Shown here piece by piece: positions 55,095 through 63,226 of a DNA stretch of 64,000 nucleotides (its first letter is position 1; each line of letters opens with the position of its first letter). The notes beneath the pieces were generated by a model. The model searched no databases. It was not told the origin of the DNA and worked only from the letters and a program-made list of their open reading frames with translations. The DNA is from Tridacna crocea. Its lineage: Eukaryota; Mollusca; Bivalvia; Cardiida; Cardiidae. The position numbers and the translations under genes are program-made. The stretch lies in the NCBI GenBank assembly GCA_943736015.1, contig OX031058.1:24019001-24083000 (forward strand), in the 5' to 3' direction.

Positions 55095-55234
55095 AACTTC
55101 TCTTCACCGTTACAGAAAAATCAGGCCTGTGGAGCGATACAGGCGCTCAAGCACCTATAGTTCTCCTTTTCATCGTTCAATATTTTCAAATCTCAAAACC
55201 TGGAGCTAAATTCAAACTGCCCTCTTCAGCTGCT

Positions 55235-55460
55235 TTAACCCTATACCAAGCCATCCGGACTTTTAACAATTCTGATAAAGAAGGCTTCTGAAAACGTGGG
55301 AAAAGAAGAAGATGCTGGTAACCAGCATGTTCTCTTTTTCCCACAGTGTTTCCTACCCTGCTGAAAACAAATTTCAATTTTTGAGTTTTGTTTATTTTGT
55401 TATCTGCAAATACTTTCAGCTTGGACAAGACTAGAATTTTGCTGTTTGGTGAAGAATTAA
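55235..55460 (+). mobile_element. P1 palindromic MITE, intact TTAA ends
   Basis: TTAA is at 55235-55238 and 55457-55460. The core is GCTGGTAACCAGC. Termini have diverged (CCCTATACCAAGCC; GCTGTTTGGTGAAGAA). Confidence 0.75.
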
Positions 55461-55481
55461 ATTATGGATGACTAACATGGA

Positions 55482-55710
55482 TTAATTCTTTACCACTCAA
55501 TCCCGACTTTTGACGACCTGGAGAAAGAAAACCTTTAAAAACCTTGTGGGAAAAGGAGAAAGTGCCGTTAACCAGCATTTTCTCCTTTTCCCACAATGTT
55601 TTCTACCCTTTCCAAATGAAATTTCAGTTTTTGAGTCATGCTTGTGATGTCGTCTGCAAATGCTTTCAAGTTGGACCAGTCCAAAATTTTGTCATCTGGC
55701 AAAGAGTTAA
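55482..55710 (+). mobile_element. P1 palindromic MITE, intact TTAA ends
   Basis: TTAA is at 55482-55485 and 55707-55710. The right palindrome arm is canonical while the core left side has mutated to GTGCCGTTAACCAGC. Confidence 0.78.
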
Positions 55711-55814
55711 GATATTTTGCAAATTAACAATTTGTGGCTAAGGAATATTTGGGTAGGGAAGAGGCAAATAATGACTGAAAGGAAAACAGGAAAAGTATTA
55801 GAGTAGGTATTCAC

Positions 55815-56160
55815 TGAGGTTAGCTCTTTACAATGAAAAAAAAATAAAGGATGGTCAAAACTGAAAGCATTTGCAGAAGACGAATCACATGGTGCGCAGA
55901 GTAGAAAAGTTTTCTTTGAAAGGATAGAAAACATTGTGGGAAAATGAGAGAATGCTGCCTTTTAGACCAGTACATATTGAAATCATTTGCAGACAACAAA
56001 TTAAATGTCAACCAGATGTTGAGATATGTCTTGGAATGGATAGAAAAGATTGTGAGAAAAGCGGAAAATTACCAGCATTTCTCTCCCTTTTCCTCGTTAT
56101 TTTCTAAAAGCCTTCATCCTCAGGGTTAATAAAACAGGATTATGTGGTAAAAGTTTAATA
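55815..56160 (-). mobile_element. Two overlapping degraded P1 MITEs
   Basis: A left copy (AGCTCTTTACAATG, AAAGCATTTGCAGAAGACGA, AGAAAACATTGTGGGAAAATG) breaks off into a second copy (CAGTACATATTGAAATC, TTTGCAGACAACA, GATTGTGAGAAAAGC, CCTCAGGGTTAATAAAAC). Confidence 0.5.
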
Positions 56161-56189
56161 CCTGCTGGTACAATTGATTGTTTTGATTG

Positions 56190-56550
56190 TATGGTGACTA
56201 GAGCCACTTTCAGTATTATTTCAGTTATGTCACATTGGCCAGTTAACCTATTCATGCTTTCCTGGAGTCTCTTTTATCAGTATTCCAAACGGTTTTCTTT
56301 TCCAAACCACTGGCTGCTTTCCCACATAACCATTGCCAGGACAATAGCCAGTGTTGGGAGCATAATGAGGCTAAACTAAAATGGCAGTACAATAAATCAC
56401 CTGACCATTTTAGTTCAAATGAATGATGATTCCTGTGGCAATGACTATCAGCAATCCCCAAAAAGAAATTGGTCGAGCCAGGGATCGAGCCCAGGACCTT
56501 TTGTCCCCAAGTCCTACATGCTACCGAATGAGCTACCAGGGCTAGGCTTC
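56190..56550 (-). repeat. tRNA-derived SINE, fullest copy
   Basis: On the minus strand the head (56542 down to about 56471) reads GCCCTGGTAGCTCATTCGG then TAGCATG, resembling a pol III A box, and GGCTCGATCCC resembles a B box. The body continues with TTGCTGATAGTCATTGCCAC and GTGGGAAAGCAGCCAGTGG. Body fragments at 6770, 10456 and 57940 lack the head. The head is not a functional tRNA: an anticodon arm and acceptor pairing cannot be drawn confidently. Confidence 0.7.
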
Positions 56551-56559
56551 CCTTAGGTA

Positions 56560-56720
56560 TAAAGCTTTTGAAAAGGTTATGGGAAAGGAGGAAAATGTGG
56601 ATGACCTACATGTTGTTTTTCCCCAAGTTTTTTTTAAACAACCTAAAACATTAACCATCTCTTGACCTATATTTGTCAGTTGCAAATGCTTTCAGTATTG
56701 TTTGTTAAAGTATTAGCTTC
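56560..56720 (+). mobile_element. Degraded P MITE
   Basis: GGTATAAAGCTTTTGAAAAGG, GGGAAAGGAGGAAAATG and TTGCAAATGCTTTCAGTATTG identify a diverged copy. Confidence 0.4.
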
Positions 56721-56768
56721 AGGTACAGGAAATAGTGAGAATGTAAACACTGATTCAAATTTTTAAAA

Positions 56769-56990
56769 TTTAACCAAACTACATAATTTTAGACTTGTCC
56801 AAAATGAAAGCTTTTGCAGACAAGAAAATAAATGTAACTCAAAAATTGAAATTTGTTTTCAGCAGGGTATCAAACATTGTGGGAAAAGGAGAAAATATTG
56901 GTTATCAGCATTTTCTCCTTTTCTTATAATGTTTTAAAACTGCTTCTTTCACAGGGTTGTTAACAGTTGGGATTTTGTGGTAAAGGTTTA
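56769..56990 (-). mobile_element. P1 palindromic MITE
   Basis: TTTAACCAAACTACATAATTTT at the left, core TTGGTTATCAGC and TTGTGGTAAAGGTTTAA at the right. The left palindrome arm is canonical. Confidence 0.68.
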
Positions 56991-57036
56991 AACAGGAATA
57001 TGAATTAACTGACTTCACTTTGTTTTAATGATAATT

Positions 57037-57265
57037 CTTAGCCCTTTACTGTACAATCCCTGGTTTTTATGACCCTGAGGGAGAAGCCTTTTGAAAACAT
57101 TGTTGGAAAAGGAGAAAATGCTGATAACCAGCATTTTCTCCTTTTCCCACACTGTTTTCTACCCTGCTGGAAACAAATTTCAAATTTCCAGTTACAGTTA
57201 TATTGTCGTCTGCAAGTGCTTTCAATTTGGACCAGTCTAAAATTCTGTTGTTGGTAAAGAGTAAT
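57037..57265 (+). mobile_element. P1 palindromic MITE
   Basis: Left CTTAGCCCTTTACTGTACAATCC, right TTCTGTTGTTGGTAAAGAGTAATT. The palindrome around GCTGATAACCAGC is nearly perfect. The TTAA sites are mutated (TTAG, TAAT). Confidence 0.75.
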
Positions 57266-57389
57266 TACACCCAGAGAACTGAATATTTTTGTAAAATACA
57301 TGTATATATACATGTATATGCACAGAACTGCATTGTTAAATAAATAAGGTTCGTTTTATGAATTTCTATCTTTTTATCTTGTCATTCCT

Positions 57390-57530
57390 TTTACCCCATT
57401 CCACACAATCCTGAGTTTTAACAACCCCAAGTAGAGAAGGCTTTTGAAAACATTGTAGGCTTTCTAAAACATTTTAGGAAAAGAAAAAAATGTTGGTAAC
57501 CAGACAGGATGCCTTTGAAGAAAAAAAAGG
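57390..57530 (+). mobile_element. P1 MITE left half, degraded
   Basis: CCCCATTCCACACAATCCTG, GAGAAGGCTTTTGAAAACATTG and TTGGTAACCAGACAGG are visible. The right half is missing. Confidence 0.45.
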
Positions 57531-57534
57531 CTTT

Positions 57535-57742
57535 TTAACCCTTTACCACTCAATAACGACTTAAGTTTAAAAGCACTATGGGAAAAGGAGAAAATGCTGG
57601 TAACCACCATTTTCTCTTTTTCCCACAGTGTTTTCTACCCAATCAAGATCAAATTTCATTATTTGAGTCACATTTAAATTGTTGTCTGCAAATACTTTCA
57701 AGTTGGGCAAGGTCAAAACTTTGCTGTCTGGTAAAGAGTTGA
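57535..57742 (+). mobile_element. P1 MITE with shortened left arm
   Basis: TTAACCCTTTACCACTCAAT at the left (TTAA 57535-57538) and TGTCTGGTAAAGAGTTGA at the right. About 20 bp of the left arm before AAGCACTATGGGAAAAGG are deleted. Confidence 0.7.
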
Positions 57743-57749
57743 AATATTG

Positions 57750-57935
57750 GAGGTTTTTGAAAACATTGTGGGGGAAAGAAGAAAATGCTGGTGACCAGAA
57801 GAGAAGTCTTTCAGATACAGAGATGGCTTTTGAAAACATTGTTGGAAAAGAAGAAAACGCTTGTGACCAGAAAAGGAGAATTCTTCTGAGAAATTGACAG
57901 CTTTTGAAAACATTGTGGGAAAAGATGAAAATGCT
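57750..57935 (+). repeat. Three tandem half-palindrome units derived from P1
   Basis: TTTTGAAAACATTGTGGGGG-type units start near 57756, 57828 and 57902 (spacings about 72 and 74). The first two run on to GCTGGTGACCAGA/GCTTGTGACCAGA and the third to ATGCTCTGTAGC. None has the second palindrome arm, so half-arms were amplified without the hairpin. Confidence 0.6.
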
Positions 57936-57939
57936 CTGT

Positions 57940-58205
57940 AGCTCTGCTGGTAACAACATTTGAGCAAGCATGTTGCTGGTACAAAATTCCAGCTTGCCAA
58001 TTTCTCTCAGAGAATTTATGATAGTCATTGCAACAGGATACATTCCTATCTTCTGAATAACCTGTGTATGATGGCCTAGATGGTTATGTGGGAAAGCAGC
58101 CAATGACTTAGGAACACCATAGTGAGAAGTGCTGGAAAAGAAATGCTGGGAGAGCATGTATAGGTGAAGTGGTTGCAACTGTGATATCATTGAAAATATT
58201 TGAAT
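57940..58205 (+). repeat. SINE-like repeat, copy 3
   Basis: ATGATAGTCATTGCAACAGG, TATGTGGGAAAGCAGCCAATG and GAAATGCTGGGAGAGCATG match the SINE body at 56190-56550 (minus) and 6770-7052. It ends at ATAGTATCAAC, directly at the left border of segmental-duplication copy B. Confidence 0.55.
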
Positions 58206-58252
58206 AGTATCAACTCTTAGGCTGTTAAGTGCAACTCAAGGACCTTTTGTAG

Positions 58253-58313
58253 ACAGTGTTGATCAAGATCAGACTGCACAGAACATGTAGTCTGATCTTT
58301 GATCTACACTGTC
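58253..58313. repeat. Palindromic family 2 copy
   Basis: CAGTGTTGATCAAGATCAGA and TCTGATCTTTGATCTACACTG face each other across CTGCACAGAACATGTAG. Partner of 47787-47851. Confidence 0.78.
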
Positions 58314-58499
58314 CTATAAGGGGATGTCTGATCCTGAGAAAAATACCTTTAAAATAACCAAAGTTTGGTTTTTACTATCAGTTTGAAGGTTTCATCTGTT
58401 ACTTAGTAGGATAAGGGTTAAATTTTAAATAAACAAATCTGCCAAACTATAAAAGTTCTGTACTATTTAGTATTAATAACATTTACAGATAGTGTTTGA

Positions 58500-58660
58500 T
58501 CAAAAGTTTCTCAAAAGAAGGACTTTGTGAAGGATATGAAATTATTGTGGCAAAAGGAAAATAGCATGTAACCAGCAGTTTTCCTCAAGATTCTCATCGC
58601 GTTTTCCAAAAGTCTAAACAGCGTCCCTAAGTATCGGGACTGTCTTGTAAAGGGTTAAAT
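58500..58660 (+). mobile_element. Degraded P MITE within duplication copy B
   Basis: TGAAATTATTGTGGCAAAAGG, ATGTAACCAGCAG and GTTTTCCAAAAGTC to TTGTAAAGGGTTAA. The same remnant is at 49207-49360 in copy A, so it predates the duplication. Confidence 0.5.
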
Positions 58661-59580
58661 TGCATGAGAATTATTTGATTAAAATATATAAGAAAGAGTC
58701 ATATACAAGCATACTGTTCGACAAAATTTTTCATTGATTTAAATAAGCTACGGTGTAGTCTACATAATTATGTGTTAATATGATTTTCCTTGATTCATAT
58801 ACGACGAAAAAAATAGATAAATAGCCATTTTTCTCAATTAGATACAGTTTAATTACAATATCGAATTATATATTTTATCAATCAACCCAATAAATAATGC
58901 CTATAGACTCGTATTGCAAAACCATCGCAGCTGGGATTTTAAAAGAAAAACATGGTCTAGGGGAGAAAACTCGTACTGTCTAAGAGTAGGAGTAATGCAA
59001 GAGTAGTCTCCCTTATAATGATCTGCCCTTCATCATTTCTCCTAGACGCTTGACGGATCAAAGTACTAAACACAACACTAGGAAAAAGGTGACGTGCATG
59101 TAACGTTTTTAATCTGTTCTTGATGAAGATTTCAATTAATTTTAACAAAAGAGTGTCATTGATATTGATTTTAATACAAAACACTAGAATCTAAGTTTTA
59201 AATAAGATTATTTCTTGCTTTTTCTACTTGAAATCCGAATGGAATCACCGAGAAAGGTTTTAATCTTTGAAAATCGCCATTTGCAAAGGTATGAGGTTTG
59301 CGGGCGGCATAGTTTAAAATGACACTTCACAGAATGTACCATCTGATTCCGAGTCTACACAGTTTACTTGTTTCGTAAACCTTTCAGTGCAAAATAAATA
59401 GATTCAAATTCCAGCGGACGGCTATTTAATACAATCTATTGAAACTCACAAAGATTTTGTTTGTATAGGCTTGACTACAAGTTCCGATACACTGTTCAAA
59501 TCGTCGACAGAGGTTCGATGTCTTAAGGCGCGTAAAAACGAAAACTTCAAAGTGCCATATACAGTAAAAATTACCTTTAC

Positions 59581-59644
59581 AGTATGTGTAGATCATGATC
59601 AGACTGCACAGAACGTGCAGTCTGATCTTTGATCTACACCGTCC
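59581..59644. repeat. Palindromic family 2 copy
   Basis: TGTGTAGATCATGATCAGAC and GTCTGATCTTTGATCTACAC face each other across TGCACAGAACGTGCA, itself nearly palindromic. Confidence 0.78.
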
Positions 59645-61022
59645 ACTTTCCTTAGACTATCTGTACAATTATATGCAACTTTAAAACCTTAATTGTTCGA
59701 AAAGTTTTTTTTAGACTGAAGTTATCTCTTGTTTATTTGGCGCTTTATGGGTTTGTAACGGGAATGGTTTGATATTCATTGGGATTTATTTTAACTAGAC
59801 ATCATCTTCCTACATTAAGCCAATTTATATTTTAAAGTTGAGCTATAAAATGACCTTCCATATTTAGCGATATATGTCGATATCGTCATTGAATGAAAAC
59901 ATAGTTTTGTTTGTAAGTTTGCGTTAAGTTATCGTAGTGGTTATCATTAACTCATTAATTCCATATACTGAACATCTATTACCTCAATGATATCTGTTAC
60001 CAAATATTGCATTTTTATTGTAGCACGATCTTACAATGAATTCCAAATTCAAATATTTGCGGTTAAAATTAACATGAAATAAACGGGAGACTATCTGCCG
60101 CTTGTTAAGAAAAATAATAAGTTTGACGGATTTTTTTTTTGTCTGGTGGCATTTCGTTTTAAGAACGGTTAAAATTAACAAGTTGACCACATGAACTGGT
60201 TGATATCCGTTACACCTAGATGAAAAATTTTCGTTTTTCCAACCGATCGTCTCTACAGACGTTACCGTGTTTATAAATTCGTCCTCGGTTTTATGCTTGC
60301 TCTTGGCTGGCATTTTTTGTAAGGTGCACAGGCATATAATGACCAGAGACAGGAAGAGGAGTTTCCATGTCCCGCCTACTGCACGTACTATGCACATGCT
60401 ACAGCCGCAGTAATTTAGCACCTCCGGAAGTAGCCAAAGCGAGGTTTTGGGCGGAGTTTTTGTTTTTTAGGCGTATCATTCAATGGTATGCACGTACTCA
60501 CAACACGCAGCAGTCAGAAATAAGCCTTTTCCTCTCCAATAAGGGAGGCAACTGTAGCATTACTAATTCCAAAATTTTGTAGGAGTTGTTTCCCTTTGAC
60601 CATTAGTTGTTCATCATTCTCTTGCAAGACCCATATATTTTGAATGAATATCAGCCCGGAATAAAAAGCAAGGCAAAAGCGCAGATAAAATGGACGGAAA
60701 TAAGCGATAGTAGCAATAAATTAAACAAACTGAGGAGAAAAAGCAATGTAAATTGGTGTTACAAACAATAACGTATGCGAAAGGAACAAACCGGAAATAG
60801 CAAATAAGTTTGGTAGAGAAGATATATGACACTAGTTCCATGATTGCTTTACGATTCTACGGGTGCCGATGGTTTTTAGTCGCATGTTTCTTTTTTTAAG
60901 GTAAACACTTGTATATCTTTGCATATGAACCATATCAAACTCAAAGGCAATAAAACAGTAAACATGAACGAGATTCATCTGTTCAGTATCCGGATTGTAG
61001 ATATATTCGGATAAAAGTTTGA

Positions 61023-61856
61023 ATTGTGAGAAAAATTTGAAATTTTTTCAATACAACACTTTACGCTAGTTGAAAACAAAATAAAGAAAATAGCATAATT
61101 GAGAGAGGTTAGTATAAATACAGTTGTAAAAACTTGTTTCTATCGAATGGCAGTGATTTGAACACCCGGTAATTTCGACACATTTTGGTCATTTCAATCC
61201 CCGGTGGAAAAATGTTTGCAACCTTTGGTCATATCGACTTCTTATTTTTTAGAGCACTTTTTAAACTTGACTTTTTATTATCAAGTTACTTTAATTTCTT
61301 TTAAAGATGTCATATCAGTGTATTTTTGTTTTGGTGTGTGACCAAAACATGTTTTTATATAACTTTATTCAAGGGGAATTACTCCGAGTAGATTATGGGT
61401 ATATTTGTACAATTTTATGTATTCTACTCAGCTTTCTTAATAAAGAGATTAATATGCAGTATAATATTTATCTCACCTTCACCTGTCTTTTAACAGTGTT
61501 TGACTCCACATTTTTATCGATCAGAATAATCATAATTAATGAAAATCCTACAAAATATAACAAATGCCCAGACTAGACCACCTAAAAAAGGATTAAGAAA
61601 ACATATCCTTCACACATTCAAGATAAAAATGTATCTATATACAGTACGTCCATTTTACCGAATCTGTAATTTACAGAAACGCTTTTACATCCAGCACAGC
61701 GGAGTTTTTTTTGTCATGCAGTGAGGTAACCTTTCAAAGCATTGTGTCAGTGAGAGTTTTTAATAAGAGCAAACCCCAATGCAGACTTTTTGAGGCATTT
61801 GGACCACATGGCAAACGATAAGTTAAAGAATGTTTGATTAATAATTGAGTTCTTCT
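61023..61856. other. Sequence with no gene seen
   Basis: AT-rich. A plus-strand frame at 61307-61576 is hydrophobic but shows no recognisable domain or splice context. Confidence 0.4.
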
Positions 61857-61950
61857 TAAACCCTTTACCACACAATCCCAACTTTTAACAACCCTAAAAA
61901 AGAAGCATTTTGAAAACATTTCGGGAAAAGGAGAAAATGCTGGTAACTAC
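61857..61950 (+). mobile_element. P1 MITE left half
   Basis: AAACCCTTTACCACACAATCC, GAAGCATTTTGAAAACATTTC and GGGAAAAGGAGAAAATGC then GGTAAC; it stops at the palindrome centre. Confidence 0.6.
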
Positions 61951-61989
61951 AAACTACTTCTATATAAACTACCAAAAAAATGAGAAATC

Positions 61990-62304
61990 TTTGTACCCCC
62001 CCACAAAATGAATGTTTTCGAAGTTGTACTTGAATCATCCCCTTTGTCTGTGTATCTGTCTGTGTGTCTGTCCATCTGTGTACAAAATACCAGTAATTTT
62101 GTGTCCCAAACTCCTCCTACAGTTTTCCTTCAACTGTATTGAAACTTTGCACATATATTAATCATAATTATTTCAAAGATTTGCAAGATGCACTTTTCAA
62201 GTGTCAACTCTTCCTAGTTTGAGAATTATCTTCCCTTGAATTTGACACCTTTTTTTCTGTCAAAGGGCTGGCAGGGGTATTAAGTCACATTAAGTCACAG
62301 CTCT
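61990..62304 (+). mobile_element. Short Helentron-like element (TACCCCC family)
   Basis: It runs from TTTGTACCCCCCCACAAAAT with a decayed hairpin partner (TGTTTTCGAAGTTGTA) to GGCAGGGGTATTAAGTCAC and CAGCTCTAG at a T. It is a shortened relative of 35068-36323, lacking most of the core. Confidence 0.5.
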
Positions 62305-62324
62305 AGTTCAACATGCTGAAATAA

Positions 62325-62536
62325 AAAGGAAATGCAGACAACAAATGAAATGTAGTTCAAGCAATGAAATTTGTCTCTGACAGTCAAAAACATATTGGGA
62401 ATGTAGTTCAAAAATAGGTTAAGTGTTTGATAGAAAACATTATTTGTTGGAAAAGGAGAAAATGCTAGTTCCCAATATTTTCTCATTTCCACATTATTTT
62501 CAAAATACATTTTCCTGGAGGTAATTAAGGGTTAAT
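62325..62536 (-). mobile_element. Degraded P1 MITE
   Basis: GGAAATGCAGACAACAAATG, GATAGAAAACATTATTTGTTGG, GCTAGTTCCCAATATTTTC and GGTAATTAAGGGTTAA outline a reverse copy. Confidence 0.5.
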
Positions 62537-62858
62537 GAACTTTTCTTTCCATCTTTGTAGCGTAAATATGGAAGGGAGGTGCAAAACGCAGAAACTAGTT
62601 TACCTCGTTGGAGAAGAGAGAAATCAAAAACCATAATATGTTTCAGGAAGAAGTTGTGCAGTATTTAAAGAAAAAGCTGGGCAAGAGTCTTCCACCATGC
62701 ACACTCAGTGATTTTTTTCAAAAAACAAAGAGAAATGGACCAGTGGTTTGGAAGATTACAGGGTTCAGACTAGCACACCAAAACACATGAACCTGGATGA
62801 GAGCCTTTATCTTTGGTACTCAGACTTAAGTTAAAGAAATAGTGTTGTAAGTGGTAAT

Positions 62859-62990
62859 ATGCTTGTCAAAAAGGCGAAGAAACTTGGCTGTGAGCTGGGG
62901 ATTCAGGATTTATCTTATTCAAATGGATGGCCGACCAGATTTAAGAAATGCCATAGTATTACAGCATGCAAACCTAAATGTAAGAATGTT
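62859..62990 (+). pseudogene. pogo/Tc5 (CENP-B type) transposase HTH fragment
   Basis: The frame reads MLVKKAKKLGCELGIQDLSY then SNGWPTRFKKCHSI. A run of 'KAK.L...LGI', a short loop, then 'SNGW..RFKK.H.I' is the hallmark of the Tc5/CENP-B helix-turn-helix found in Tigger/pogo transposases and their domesticated relatives (JRK, TIGD). Only this domain remains. Downstream is a P MITE, and the DDE catalytic region is absent. Another frame at 62608-62790 just upstream is not recognised. I take it as a transposon relic rather than a gene. Confidence 0.6.
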
Positions 62991-63205
62991 TTTCAAGTCC
63001 AACCCAAGCTTTTACTGGTTTTAATTCTTTATCTCGACCAAATTCCTGTTGACTTTTTTTTCACCAGTAATTTCTCCTTTTCTCACACTGTTTTGTACTC
63101 TTTACAAAACAAATTTCAAATTTTTAGTCACCTTTATTTTGTCATCTGCAAATGCTTTTGATTTCGACAAACCTAAAATATTGTCGTTTAGCATTTTCTC
63201 CTATT
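62991..63205 (+). mobile_element. P1 MITE, left arm lost
   Basis: ACCAGTAATTTCTCC, CTCACACTGTTTTG, GTCATCTGCAAATGCTTTTG and AAAATATTGTCGTTTAG identify the right two-thirds of a P1 copy. The left terminus is not recognisable. Confidence 0.6.
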
Positions 63206-63226
63206 TCAACCAAAATCCTGTTGATT

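Larger units (their letters stand above)
53881..55160 (+). mobile_element. Helentron-like element (AGCTCCACTGGCC) carrying three nested P MITEs
   Basis: The 5' hairpin is AGCTCCACTGGCC-GAA-GGCCAGCGAGCT with a long GTCCGTCCGT stretch. The 3' side has GGCCTGTGGAGCGATA, CAGGCGCTCAAGCACC and CTATAG. It is the same composite as 47908-49089 with one additional P copy (54685-54867). Confidence 0.8.
58211..61022 (+). repeat. Segmental duplication, copy B (pairs with 47569-51600)
   Basis: Co-linear with copy A, without the P2 MITE and Helentron-like insertions present there. Conserved blocks include the palindromic family 2 copies, CGATCGTCTCTACAGACGTT, GTGCACAGGCATATAA and TATATTCGGATAAAAGTTTG. Many substitutions and small indels separate the copies, so the duplication is not recent. 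A minus-strand segment starting MPAKSKHK (60315 downwards) is matched in A. Confidence 0.9.

Noticed and set aside
56471-56542. Functional tRNA gene on the minus strand
   Set aside because: A- and B-box-like motifs are present but a convincing cloverleaf is not, and the adjoining body is shared with dispersed repeats, so a SINE head is more likely.
57576-58190. 204-residue minus-strand open frame
   Set aside because: It runs through P MITE arms and SINE sequence. The repeated FSSFPTMFSK-like peptide is the translation of the palindrome and appears in many other frames in the window.
59984-60421. 145-residue minus-strand open frame as a protein-coding gene
   Set aside because: Only the first eight residues after an internal Met are conserved in the duplicate copy, where a stop follows. 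The rest is not conserved in frame.
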